From Clostridia bacterium (lineage in GTDB: Bacteria; Bacillota_A; Clostridia; Oscillospirales; CAG-272), in the NCBI GenBank assembly GCA_017468115.1, contig JAFUJS010000022.1, positions 1 through 38,583 on the forward strand: a stretch of DNA of 38,583 nt, given 5' to 3'. The translations under genes and the position numbers were made by a program. Below, piece by piece: positions 21,879 to 29,996 of this stretch; within the stretch, counting starts at the first letter, position 1; the number at the start of each line of letters is the position of its first letter. A model generated the notes under the pieces. The model worked only from the letters and a program-made list of their open reading frames with translations, ran no database searches and was not told where the DNA came from.

Positions 21879-22886
21879 ATGAATATTGAAAATTCCAGAA
21901 AAATCAAGCTATTAAAGCTGTGGGAGCTGCTTAAGCGTGATACTGACGAAGAGCATCCTATGAGTACAAACGAGATTATTGATAAGCTGGGGCAAGACGG
22001 CATTATGGTGGACAGAAAGATTCTTTACACCGACATCGACCTGCTGATTGAATATGGGTATAGTGTTGAGAAAAAGAGGGGCAGGAGCAACATATATTAT
22101 GTTGACGACCGTTCCTTTAACCTGCCTGAGATTAGAATCTTGATGGATGCTGTGCAGTCTGCAAGCTTTGTTACCGAAAAGAAAACAGAGGAGCTTCTTT
22201 CCAAAATTGCGGAGCTGGCAGGCAGCAAGCGTGGCGAGATGATTAAGCGAAATGTTACTCGCTTTAGCACAATCAAAAGCAAAAACGAAAGCATTTACTA
22301 CTCGATTATGACCATTGTAGACGCAAGGGCAGAGAACAAAAAGATTGGCTTTTACTATTTCGACTACGATATAAACAGAAGCAAGGTTTTCCGCAAGGAA
22401 AAAAACGATTCGACAAAGGACAAATGGTACGTGGTAAACCCTGTGGCGACCATTCTTAACAGGGGTCAATACTATTTGCTTTGCTACGACGACAAGCACA
22501 AGAGCCTGACAAACTATCGTGTTGACCGTATGGATAGGGTAAAGGTGCTTGAGGACCAGTATATTACACCAAATAAGGAAATTGAGAAAATGGACCTTGC
22601 CACCTACAAGCTTCAGCAAATGAAGATGTATTCGGGAAAGGTGGAAAGGGTAAGCTTTATCGCAGACCCAAGCCTGATTGACGTTATCTTTGACGAATTT
22701 GGCGAAAGGGTAAGGGTTACAAAAACAGAAGAAGGGCTTCTTAATTGCACGGTTGAGGTTCAGCTTAGCCCAATGTTTATTGCCTGGGCGTGCTCCTTTG
22801 CCGACAAGCTGAAAATTACATTCCCACAAAGGGTGGTTAAAATGACCAAGGAGCATCTTGAAAAGACCTTAGCGCAGTACGTTTGA
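21879..22886 (+). CDS. WYL-domain transcriptional regulator, 335 aa
   Basis: The start is the ATG at 21879 behind AAAGGAG. Residues 1-70 are a winged helix-turn-helix (KIKLLKLWELLKRDT then STNEIIDKLGQDGIMVDRKIL and YTDIDLLIEYGY), and about 125-230 form the WYL domain (IGFYYFDYD, KWYVVNPVATILNRGQYYLLCYDD, NYRVDRMDRVKVL), followed by a WCX-type C-terminal part. WYL proteins bind ligands, often single-stranded nucleic acid, and regulate DNA damage and defence genes. Placed divergently next to comEC, it may regulate it or be stand-alone; the shared 39-base spacing between promoters makes cross-control possible. Confidence 0.88.
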   Translation: MNIENSRKIKLLKLWELLKRDTDEEHPMSTNEIIDKLGQDGIMVDRKILYTDIDLLIEYGYSVEKKRGRSNIYYVDDRSFNLPEIRILMDAVQSASFVTEKKTEELLSKIAELAGSKRGEMIKRNVTRFSTIKSKNESIYYSIMTIVDARAENKKIGFYYFDYDINRSKVFRKEKNDSTKDKWYVVNPVATILNRGQYYLLCYDDKHKSLTNYRVDRMDRVKVLEDQYITPNKEIEKMDLATYKLQQMKMYSGKVERVSFIADPSLIDVIFDEFGERVRVTKTEEGLLNCTVEVQLSPMFIAWACSFADKLKITFPQRVVKMTKEHLEKTLAQYV

Positions 22887-23007
22887 AAAACAACGCCGAA
22901 AACGAAAGACTTGCCATTTCAATTGGCATAATTAAGCAAAAAAAGGAACGGAAAAAGGGTGATGTTCTTAGCGGAGAATTTGAAAATCCCACTGAATGCG
23001 AGCATCG

Positions 23008-23406
23008 CACTTGACCAGTCAAACGCATTATGGGCTAAGCCCAAACCCATATACGTGAACCCCCAAAGCTCATACTTTGCTTTGGGGAACCCCTACGCAA
23101 GCAGAAAGAGGAAACAAATCGGTTTCATAGCCGAAACGTTTCCTCTTTTTCTGTTGGTTCAATGAAATCGTTGCACAGCAACGATGAAATCTTCACTTCG
23201 TTCAGATGAAATCCAAGGACAAGCCCTTGGATGAAATCAAATCCGTCTAAACACAACCCTGCGAAGCAGGATTTCATCGCGAAAGCGATTTCATCCACCA
23301 AAGGTGGATTTCACCCGTCGAATAGGGGTTCCCCGAAAAGTCGCAGACTTTTTGGGGGTTCTCGTAGACGGATTTGACTGCGTGTTCTCCGTTAAGGATA
23401 ACACGC
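23008..23406. repeat. Compound hairpin cluster with GATGAAATC punctuation
   Basis: Outer pieces: CCCCAAAG/CTTTGGGG hairpin (23061-23087) flanked by GAAC on the left and GGAACCCCTA on the right, mirrored by GGGGTTCCCCGAAAAGTC with GACTTTTTGGGGGTTC at 23327-23361. Inner pieces: GATGAAATC (or a one-base variant) at 23161, 23183, 23205 and 23230, and its complement GATTTCATC at 23270 and 23287 and GATTTCACC at 23307. Between them sit small palindromes: CGTTGC/GCAACG, CCAAG/CTTGG, CCTGC/GCAGG, CGC/GCG, CCACC/GGTGG. CAAATCCGTCTA (23238-23249) is matched exactly at 23365-23376. The cluster ends with GCGTGTT/AACACGC (23380-23406). Confidence 0.85.
23106..23155 (+). terminator. Terminator-like hairpin for the WYL transcript
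   Basis: AAAGAGGAAAC (23106-23116) pairs exactly with GTTTCCTCTTT (23139-23149), followed by TTTCTG; an inner CGG/CCG pair extends it. It lies within the left part of the repeat cluster, 220 bases downstream of the WYL stop. Confidence 0.65.
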
Positions 23407-23423
23407 TAACCGTTTCTTTTTTG

Positions 23424-24014
23424 TTAAAAGCCCAGCCTTGCACTCCTGCCGTGACCGGAGTAAAAGGTTATTTGCGGGTCCAGCTTAAGAAGCCTACGCA
23501 GAGAGAGCATAAGCTCCTCGGGGTCGCCATATTTAAAATCCGTCCTGCCGTAGCCGTTTTCAAACAGCACATCTCCTGTGAAAAGCAGCCGTTTATCCTC
23601 CTCTAACAGGCATATGCTGCCGGGAGTATGTCCGGGGGTGAGGAGCACCTTGAAGCTTAATTCTCCAACAGAGAGAATGTCCCCCTCTTTTACCGTGGTA
23701 TAATCGTAATTATAGACACAGGGTGCGCCCAAAAGCAAGGAAACATTAGCCTGGGCGTCGCATAAAACCTTGATTTCGTTCTCGTGGCAAACAACCTTGG
23801 CTAAGGGGAAGCTTCTTATGTAATCAGCCATTTTGCAAACGTGGTCGTAGTGTCCGTGGGTCAAAACAATATATTTAACCGTGATGTTCCTTTCCTCTGT
23901 AAAGGCAAGAATGTCAGAGATAGGTGCGCCACAGTCAATTATCATACCCTCGTCCTTGTCCCATACAACATATACGTTTGAGGAAAGCTCGCCATTATCA
24001 AAGCATTTTATCAT
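23424..24014 (-). CDS. Metallo-beta-lactamase-fold hydrolase (glyoxalase II-like), 196 aa
   Basis: A cytosolic metal-dependent hydrolase. VLTHGHYDHVCKMADYI (50-66) gives the HxHxDH site, LLTPGHTPGSICLL (about 124-137) the third His, LFTGDVLF the bridging Asp and YSGHG the last His. Substrate is not predictable; family members hydrolyse glutathione thioesters, lactones or other esters. The protein ends SGHGRSARLGF, somewhat early compared with related proteins, which usually go on for ten or more residues past the SGHG motif. The stop codon lies at the edge of the hairpin cluster, so its C-terminus may have been trimmed by arrival of the repeats. It has its own promoter at 24032-24060. Confidence 0.88.
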   Translation of the reverse strand: MIKCFDNGELSSNVYVVWDKDEGMIIDCGAPISDILAFTEERNITVKYIVLTHGHYDHVCKMADYIRSFPLAKVVCHENEIKVLCDAQANVSLLLGAPCVYNYDYTTVKEGDILSVGELSFKVLLTPGHTPGSICLLEEDKRLLFTGDVLFENGYGRTDFKYGDPEELMLSLRRLLKLDPQITFYSGHGRSARLGF

Positions 24015-24031
24015 ATTATCACCTCAGGGCT

Positions 24032-24060
24032 ATATTACCACAACCGAGAGTAAAAATCAA
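24032..24060 (-). promoter_or_regulatory. Promoter of the metallo-hydrolase gene
   Basis: On the minus strand TTGATT (24060-24055), a 17-base spacer and TAATAT (24037-24032), about 17 bases before the start codon, divergent from the lipoprotein promoter. Confidence 0.6.
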
Positions 24061-24076
24061 GATATCTAGATTTTTC

Positions 24077-24105
24077 TTGCAATACGACGGGAAATATGAT
24101 AAAAT
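24077..24105 (+). promoter_or_regulatory. Promoter of lipoprotein gene 1
   Basis: TTGCAA (24077-24082), a 17-base spacer and TAAAAT (24100-24105). AAAGGAG lies 7 bases before the ATG at 24138. Confidence 0.65.
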
Positions 24106-24137
24106 ACATGTGTTAAAAAGATTAAAGGAGCATAGCT

Positions 24138-25502
24138 ATGAAAAAATTCAGACTATTTTTGCTTTTGCTATCGGTAGCTCTTGTGCTTGTTTCTCTTGTC
24201 GCTTGCGACGGTGGCGGTACTGAGCCGTGCACAGCCCATACAGACCTGGACGAAAATGGCACCTGCGATACCTGCGGCGAGGCGATTTGTCAGCACGCCG
24301 ACGTAAATAATGACAAAATTTGTGACGTTTGCAGAATTACACTTGAGGAGAAAAAGGTTGACGTTACCTTTACTGTATTAGACGAGGCTGGTGCGCCTGT
24401 TGAGGGTGCTGAGTTTACGCTTAATCAGGATGATGAGGCGGTGTTTACTCTTACAACCGACGCACAGGGCAAGGCAACCTGTCAGGCGTTGGAGGGCAGA
24501 TATCTAATCATATTCACATCACTTCCTGAAAACTGGTATTCAAATAACAACTATTCAAATATTACAGTTAGCCAAGGCACAAGCACCTTCCAGCTTGATG
24601 CTATCGACAACACACCAAACGGCTCGTTAGAAAAGCCGTATCCAAGTGAGAATGCAGAAACAGGCTTGCCTACTTCCGTTACAATTTCTGCAGGACAAAA
24701 AAGCTACTTTTCCACAAAGGGAACCGCAAGATATCTTGTAATTAACAACGCAGGCTTGAAGGTGATTTACAAGAACAGCGACTACCTACCAAGCGCCGAT
24801 GGAGAAATAAGAGTGCTTATTGATTCCACAGAGGCTACTACAGTTACACTTTTCCAAATTGAAAACACCACAGACAGCGATATTTTGGTAACGCTTGCCT
24901 TTGAAACCGTGCCGGGCACACAGGAAAACCCACACGTGGCAGAGCTTGACACCGTATACGAGGAGCAGGTTCTACCTGAGGAAAGCGTTTATTATGAGCT
25001 TACTGTAACAAATGATGGCGTTTTGATGGCAAGCTCCGATAGCGAGCTGAACGATATCGGTCTTTACAACAAAACCACCTACGAGCTTGCAAACAGCACA
25101 AGAGGCAAAAGGGCTAGCTACATGGTAGTAAAGGCAGGAGATGTTATCAGAGTTTCCATATCAACAACCACCAAAAAATCGGGACTTGGACAGGCAACAG
25201 AGAAGGATACAATCAATATGCGCCTCAGTCTGTTTGAGGGCACAGAGCTTGACCCAATTGTAGTTTATGAAAGTGCAACAATCACATTCAAGGCAAATCA
25301 AACCTACTACTTCAAGTACGAGGGTCAAAACGGCGACGTGGTTGTTAACTCAAGCGATGTTGAATTTTCACTTGCAGGTCGCCAGACGACAAAGAATGAC
25401 ACAGGCTTGTCAATCTCAACCGGAGATACATTTGCAATTGAAAACAAGTCAGCTACCGCCGGAGATATTATTTTCAACGTAATTTTGCCCGAAGAGGAAT
25501 AA
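24138..25502 (+). CDS. Surface lipoprotein with CxxC motifs and Ig-like domains, 454 aa
   Basis: A signal peptide ends in the lipobox LVAC, so Cys23 would carry the lipid and the protein sits on the outer membrane face. Residues 32-66 hold two units of the type D-x-D/N-x-(N)-x-x-C-D-x-C (HTDLDENGTCDTC and HADVNNDKICDVC), likely to bind metal. Residues 73-150 look like a SpaA/CNA-B-type domain (VDVTFTVLDEAGAPVEGAEF). Two later domains begin GSLEKPYPSE and GTQENPHVAE and resemble PPC-type beta sandwiches. Function is unknown. The CxxC units recur in the lipoprotein at 36331 and the SpaA-like domain in the one at 34491, so the three are related. It stands alone, ending in its own terminator. Confidence 0.8.
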   Translation: MKKFRLFLLLLSVALVLVSLVACDGGGTEPCTAHTDLDENGTCDTCGEAICQHADVNNDKICDVCRITLEEKKVDVTFTVLDEAGAPVEGAEFTLNQDDEAVFTLTTDAQGKATCQALEGRYLIIFTSLPENWYSNNNYSNITVSQGTSTFQLDAIDNTPNGSLEKPYPSENAETGLPTSVTISAGQKSYFSTKGTARYLVINNAGLKVIYKNSDYLPSADGEIRVLIDSTEATTVTLFQIENTTDSDILVTLAFETVPGTQENPHVAELDTVYEEQVLPEESVYYELTVTNDGVLMASSDSELNDIGLYNKTTYELANSTRGKRASYMVVKAGDVIRVSISTTTKKSGLGQATEKDTINMRLSLFEGTELDPIVVYESATITFKANQTYYFKYEGQNGDVVVNSSDVEFSLAGRQTTKNDTGLSISTGDTFAIENKSATAGDIIFNVILPEEE

Positions 25503-25506
25503 ATTT

Positions 25507-25538
25507 AAAAAGCAGACTAAAAAATGGTCTGCTTTTTT
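25507..25538 (+). terminator. Terminator of lipoprotein gene 1
   Basis: AAAAAGCAGAC pairs with GTCTGCTTTTT, an 11-bp stem followed by T. Confidence 0.88.
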
Positions 25539-25548
25539 CTTTCAGCTG

Positions 25549-25577
25549 TTTACTTTTTGAAAAATTTAATGTATAAT
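25549..25577 (+). promoter_or_regulatory. Promoter of the ZIP transporter gene
   Basis: TTTACT (25549-25554), a 17-base spacer and TATAAT (25572-25577), followed by GAGGAG before the start codon. No zinc-regulator palindrome is obvious. Confidence 0.65.
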
Positions 25578-25614
25578 TTCATTAGCACAAATAAATTTAA
25601 TTAGAGGAGTACGT

Positions 25615-26367
25615 ATGGAAATGGTAGCGTTAACCGCCCTTGGAGTGGGTGGCGCAACAGTCATCGGTGCATTAATCGGATTTATATTCAAGGGCTTTTC
25701 CCATAAATTTTCCGACATAGTTTTGTCTTTTGCTGCGGGAGTTATGCTGGCTGCGGCTGTTTTTGGATTGATTTTGCCTGCGATTGAGCACGGCGAAAAT
25801 TACGGTCTAGTGATTACCGTTGTAGGAATATTTGTGGGCGCGGGCTGTATGATGCTGGTGGATAGGCTTGTTCCGCACCTTCACAGACTTGCTGGCGGAG
25901 CAGAGGAGCCGCATAGCACAAGTAGACTAAGCAAGGTTTTGCTTTTTGTTATAGCAATCGCTATACATAATTTTCCGGAGGGGGTTGCTGCCGGTGTTGG
26001 CTTTGGAACGGGAAATAATACAGAGGCGCTACTAATTGCGGGTGGTATAGCATTACAAAACATACCGGAGGGCATGGTGATAATCGGGCCTATGCTTTCC
26101 ACAGGGGTTAAACCGGCAAAAACCTTTTTGATAGCCGCCCTTACAGGTCTTATTGAGGTGGTTGGCACATTCGTTGGTTACTTTGCCGTCTCCGTTGCTT
26201 CTGCCATTTTACCCTTTGCCCTTGCTTTTGCCGGTGGAACGATGCTTTATGTGATAAGCGATGAAATGATACCTGAAACTCATGCACATGGTAACGAAAA
26301 AGGGGCAACTGTAGCCTTACTTGTGGGATTTTGTGTAATGCTCGTTAGTGACACCTTGCTTGGATGA
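25615..26367 (+). CDS. ZIP-family metal transporter (ZupT/GufA-like)
   Basis: Imports divalent metals such as zinc or iron. The 250-residue protein has eight predicted membrane helices with a short His-rich loop (LVPHLHRLAGG, near 86-96). The transport helices carry the paired motifs HNFPEGVAAGVGFG (118-131) and QNIPEGMVI (148-156), diagnostic of the family. A third metal-ligand candidate is DEMIPETHAHG near 220. A single-gene transcript by its own promoter and terminator. The metal carried cannot be told from sequence. Confidence 0.93.
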   Translation: MEMVALTALGVGGATVIGALIGFIFKGFSHKFSDIVLSFAAGVMLAAAVFGLILPAIEHGENYGLVITVVGIFVGAGCMMLVDRLVPHLHRLAGGAEEPHSTSRLSKVLLFVIAIAIHNFPEGVAAGVGFGTGNNTEALLIAGGIALQNIPEGMVIIGPMLSTGVKPAKTFLIAALTGLIEVVGTFVGYFAVSVASAILPFALAFAGGTMLYVISDEMIPETHAHGNEKGATVALLVGFCVMLVSDTLLG

Positions 26368-26371
26368 TAAA

Positions 26372-26402
26372 AATTAAGGACCTTGAAAACAGGTCCTTTT
26401 TT
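26372..26402 (+). terminator. Terminator of the ZIP gene
   Basis: AAGGACCT (26376-26383) pairs with AGGTCCTT (26391-26398), followed by T. Confidence 0.88.
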
Positions 26403-26508
26403 ACGTTTTACAGACACTCCCCCCGATATTTTGAAAGTAAATTGAGCTCAATCAAAAATGAACAAAATGTAAAAAATCAGCATATAGAAAGCGGCTTGGA
26501 AAAATTTG

Positions 26509-26537
26509 TTGACTTTAGTGTGCTAATTTGTTATAAT
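26509..26537 (+). promoter_or_regulatory. Promoter of the MoxR/vWA operon
   Basis: TTGACT (26509-26514), a 17-base spacer and a perfect TATAAT (26532-26537), 32 bases before the first gene. The five following genes are spaced by 3 to 18 bases or overlap, with no other promoter seen, so it probably drives 26570-36104. Confidence 0.78.
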
Positions 26538-26569
26538 ACTAATATTAAATTTTAATTATTGGAGATACT

Positions 26570-28087
26570 ATGAAAATTTTTGAAAGGTTCAAGAATAAGG
26601 CTTTCGTGGTATGGATTATCAAGGCTCTCTTGGTGGGCTGTGGAGCAGGCTTTCTTGTTGCAGGCGTACTTTTGCTTCTGAATAAGCTTGAAATAAGCCC
26701 CATTGGTGGTGCATTCCCTTGGCTTATAGGCGCTTTGGTGCTTGCTCTTGCTGGTGTCGGTGCATTCTTCTTAATTAAGGTCAACGACAAGGCCTTGGCA
26801 AAAACACTTGACAGGCAGTTTGGTCTTCAGGAAAAGGTGCAAACAATGCTTGTTCACAAGGATAGTCAGGGCGCAATATATGAGCTGCAAAGGCAGGATG
26901 CAAATTTATCCCTTGAAAACGCAAGGGGCAAGCGTCTGGACCTTAAATGGCTGTGGGTATACATTGTTTGCTTTACTTTAGGATTGGCAATGCTTATTAC
27001 CTCTCTTATTTTTACTCACGTAAAGGAAGAGGAGCCGCCGAAGCCCGAGGTTCCCTTTGAGCTTGGTCAGCTTCAGGAGGCTGCGCTTAATGAGCTGGTT
27101 GCTTACATAGAAGCCTCTACAATGCAGGAGCCATATAAGACAAATGTTAAGGCTGCGGTTGTGGACCTGATTACAGGTCTTAAGCTTTCCAAAACAGAGA
27201 AGGAAAGAGATATTTGCCTTGACCTTGCAATCGAAACAATACTTAAGCAGACGGACGACTCCTCGTGTGCGCTTGAGCTGATGACGGAGCTTTGGGCTTG
27301 CAATACAGCAACCACAAGGGCTTTAGCCAAGGCGCTTAACTACTATGATTGGCCAAGACTTGACGAGTGGGATAAGTACACAGACACAGCTGCCGACTTC
27401 CGTGCCTTGTTTATTTACGTGGCACAAGCAGATACAGAGCCAACCGAGGAGGACAAGGTTAACTTCCTCAAGGCACTTCTCAACGATACATCAATTAAAA
27501 TCCTTACATCCCTGCCCAAGTCGGGGCTTAGTGAGGAGGACGAGCTTTATTTGATACTCGTAAGGCTGGCAAACGCAAACGAGGTCGATAATGCTCTTGA
27601 CACAAAGACCTGCGGTCTTTCAACTCTTGCCGAGAATATTGACACTCTTGGTTACACAGAAACGGAAAGATCCCTTGACGACACAATGCTTGCATACAAC
27701 AGCATAATCTTCAAAGCGCTTTCACAGCACAAGACTAACACCGACACAGGCGAATACGCAATAACAAGAATTTGCGATTTGTTTGGATATACACTACCTA
27801 AGCTTGAGCGCCCTGTTCTTATCGAAACCTCGGTTGACTCCGGAGACGATAGCAGCGGTGGCGGTGGTGGCGGCGCCATCGGCGGCGGGACTACCTTTGG
27901 TAGCGACGACTTGGTATTTGACCCTAACACAGGCGAATATGTTGAATATGGAACTATCTTGTCCAGGTACTACGCAATAATGTTCGGTAAAACCGAGGCA
28001 GGCGTATATACCGAAGAGGAAAAGGCTGCCCTTGAAAAGTATTTCTCAATTTTGCAGGACGGCTTCCCTGAAGAAAATGAAGAATGA
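26570..28087 (+). CDS. Membrane protein of the MoxR operon, 505 aa, glycine-rich linker, unknown function
   Basis: Three membrane helices (about 15-37, 45-67, 124-146) are followed by a large soluble part. Residues 165-415 are helical. Then comes a run of Gly and Ser (SSGGGGGGAIGGGT) leading into a motif-like SDDLVFDPNTGEYVEYG segment and a final helix. I recognise no named domain. It opens the operon 13 bases before moxR, in the place where other Bat/MoxR clusters have a DUF4381/DUF4175-like or TPR protein, so it is probably a structural member of the same membrane complex, assembled with help from MoxR. Confidence 0.75.
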   Translation: MKIFERFKNKAFVVWIIKALLVGCGAGFLVAGVLLLLNKLEISPIGGAFPWLIGALVLALAGVGAFFLIKVNDKALAKTLDRQFGLQEKVQTMLVHKDSQGAIYELQRQDANLSLENARGKRLDLKWLWVYIVCFTLGLAMLITSLIFTHVKEEEPPKPEVPFELGQLQEAALNELVAYIEASTMQEPYKTNVKAAVVDLITGLKLSKTEKERDICLDLAIETILKQTDDSSCALELMTELWACNTATTRALAKALNYYDWPRLDEWDKYTDTAADFRALFIYVAQADTEPTEEDKVNFLKALLNDTSIKILTSLPKSGLSEEDELYLILVRLANANEVDNALDTKTCGLSTLAENIDTLGYTETERSLDDTMLAYNSIIFKALSQHKTNTDTGEYAITRICDLFGYTLPKLERPVLIETSVDSGDDSSGGGGGGAIGGGTTFGSDDLVFDPNTGEYVEYGTILSRYYAIMFGKTEAGVYTEEEKAALEKYFSILQDGFPEENEE

Positions 28088-28100
28088 GAGGAACAAAGAA

Positions 28101-29108
28101 ATGAGTAATGTTGAAAACCAAGCCCTTGAAATTGAAAGGGTAAAAATGTTTAGTGAAAAGGTACAGAAGGTCAAGGAGGAAATCCGTAAGGACGTTGTTG
28201 GACAGGAGGACATTATCAACCACGTAATTATTGCGATTATTGCAGGCGGTAACGTGCTTCTTGAGGGCGTGCCGGGCGTTGGTAAAACCCGTCTTGTTCG
28301 TTCCCTTGGCAGAGTTTTGGGCTTGCCATTTTCCAGAATCCAGTTTACCCCTGACCTTATGCCATCTGACGTTACAGGTACAAACGTAATTGAAAAGGAC
28401 GAGAACGGCAGACTTAACACCAAGTTTAATCCGGGTCCAATCTTTGCAAATCTTGTTTTGGCTGACGAAATTAACCGTGCAACTCCAAAGACCCAGTCCG
28501 CTATGCTTGAGGTAATGCAGGAGCACAAGGTTACAATCGCAAAGCAGACCTATGAAATTAAGGAGCCATTCTTTGTTCTTGCAACAGAGAACCCAATTGA
28601 GCAGGACGGTACATATCCACTTCCCGAGGCGCAGATGGACCGCTTTATGTTCAAGCTTATCGTTAAGTTCCCTGCAAAGAGCGAGCTTGCCGATATTGTA
28701 AGAATGACACAGAAGACAATGCTTGAAACTGCTGATACAGTAGTTGACGGCGACATTATTCTTGAAATGAGAAGGCTTGCATCAACCGTTCCCGTAATTG
28801 ACGAGGTGCTTGATTATGCAACCGACCTTGTATCAAATACTCATCCGGAGCTTGACGATAGCTGTGCTGTAACAAAGAAGTACGTAAAATATGGTGCATC
28901 TCCACGTGCTGCACAGGGTCTTATTACCGCTGCAAAGGTAAGAGCGCTTATGGAGGGCAGATACAATGTTGCCCTTGACGATATTGATGCTCTTGCACCA
29001 TCGGTTCTCAGACACAGAATTAAGGTTAACTATACAGCAGTAAACGAAAAGCTTACAGTTGACAACGTAATTTCAATGATTATAAAGGAAACTAGAAAAG
29101 GTCGCTAA
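28101..29108 (+). CDS. moxR: MoxR-type AAA+ ATPase
   Basis: MoxR ATPases act as chaperones that mature or remodel complexes, often with von Willebrand factor A partners. The start is the ATG at 28101 behind GAGGA; an earlier in-frame start overlaps the previous gene. Motifs: VVGQEDIINHVII (about 31-43), Walker A GVPGVGKT (56-63), PSRIQFTPDLMPSDVTG-type sequence, Walker B VLADEINR near 118-125, sensor 1 LATENPIEQ and sensor 2 ASPRAAQG near 275. Size 335 is normal. It is followed by DUF58 and two vWA proteins, the standard arrangement. Confidence 0.93.
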   Translation: MSNVENQALEIERVKMFSEKVQKVKEEIRKDVVGQEDIINHVIIAIIAGGNVLLEGVPGVGKTRLVRSLGRVLGLPFSRIQFTPDLMPSDVTGTNVIEKDENGRLNTKFNPGPIFANLVLADEINRATPKTQSAMLEVMQEHKVTIAKQTYEIKEPFFVLATENPIEQDGTYPLPEAQMDRFMFKLIVKFPAKSELADIVRMTQKTMLETADTVVDGDIILEMRRLASTVPVIDEVLDYATDLVSNTHPELDDSCAVTKKYVKYGASPRAAQGLITAAKVRALMEGRYNVALDDIDALAPSVLRHRIKVNYTAVNEKLTVDNVISMIIKETRKGR

Positions 29109-29111
29109 CCG

Positions 29112-29996
29112 ATGAAAAACATAGTAATAGATGAAGCGCTTCTTGCTGAAATAGAGGCTCTGCAAACATTACTTGAAAACAATATTGCCGGTATGTTCGG
29201 TGGAAACCACAAGGCAAAGACCTTTGGCTCCTCCTGTGAATTTTCTGATTATCGTGATTACCAAGCAGGCGACGATATTTCAAAGATTGACTGGAACGTT
29301 TATGCAAGATTTGACAAGCTTTACCAAAAGCTTTATCTTGACGAAAGACAAATGCACACAAGGATTTACATTGACGCAAGCCGTTCTATGGCTCATGCCG
29401 ATGAGGAAAAGGCAATTCAAGCAGTAAGGCTTGCTGCCACCTTTGCATATCTTTCCATAAACGAGATGGACAAGGTTTCCATATACGCAATTCATGGAAA
29501 TGTGATAGATGAGGTTATTTCCGGTATGGTAGGTAAGGATGCATTCCTTAGCTCCATTAACAGACTTAACGAGATTGAATTTGATGGCGACGCTAGAATT
29601 AGCGAGGCTATTGTGCCATCCCGTGTTGGTATGGGAGACGGCTACTCAATCCTCATTTCCGACTTTTTGACTGATGACAATTACGAGCAGGCAATAGACA
29701 GGTTTGCCGAGCAGAAAAGAGATATGCTTTGTGTTCAGGTTCTTTCAAGAGATGAGATAAATCCTCAGATAAGAGGAAAAATGCATCTTTTCGACTCTGA
29801 AAACCAAGCAAACTTTTTCCGTAAGAAAATAGATAAAGACCGTGTTAATGCATACAAGGAAGCCCTTAAGTATGTAACTAACAGGACAAAGGAATATTGC
29901 GAAGCACGTGGTGGAAGATACCTTATGGTTCCTGCCTATCGTGGTCTTTTTGACGTGTTCTTCGGCGATATGACAGATTTGGGGGTACTGAAATGA
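29112..29996 (+). CDS. DUF58 protein with a vWA-like fold, 294 aa
   Basis: The DUF58 signature DYRDYQAGDDISKIDWNVYA lies at about 46-65. A vWA-type fold follows with IYIDASRSM (about 84-92), which keeps the D-x-S-x-S metal-ion site, and a later YSILISDFLTDDN strand. DUF58 proteins are routine partners of MoxR and thought to be clients or adaptors of its complex; a specific activity is not known. It starts 3 bases after moxR and its stop overlaps the start of the next gene by 4 bases. Confidence 0.9.
   Translation: MKNIVIDEALLAEIEALQTLLENNIAGMFGGNHKAKTFGSSCEFSDYRDYQAGDDISKIDWNVYARFDKLYQKLYLDERQMHTRIYIDASRSMAHADEEKAIQAVRLAATFAYLSINEMDKVSIYAIHGNVIDEVISGMVGKDAFLSSINRLNEIEFDGDARISEAIVPSRVGMGDGYSILISDFLTDDNYEQAIDRFAEQKRDMLCVQVLSRDEINPQIRGKMHLFDSENQANFFRKKIDKDRVNAYKEALKYVTNRTKEYCEARGGRYLMVPAYRGLFDVFFGDMTDLGVLK

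Larger units (their letters stand above)
22887..23423. other. Gene-free region made of hairpins and repeats
   Basis: No gene is supported in these 537 bases. The first 100 bases after the WYL stop are plain sequence. From about 23008 to 23406 the DNA is almost wholly inverted repeats, described in the entries that follow. Confidence 0.7.

Noticed and set aside
23161..23315. Possible CRISPR array (9-base repeats with 8-16-base gaps)
   Set aside because: Repeats are too short, occur in both orientations, and the gaps are themselves palindromes; no cas genes.
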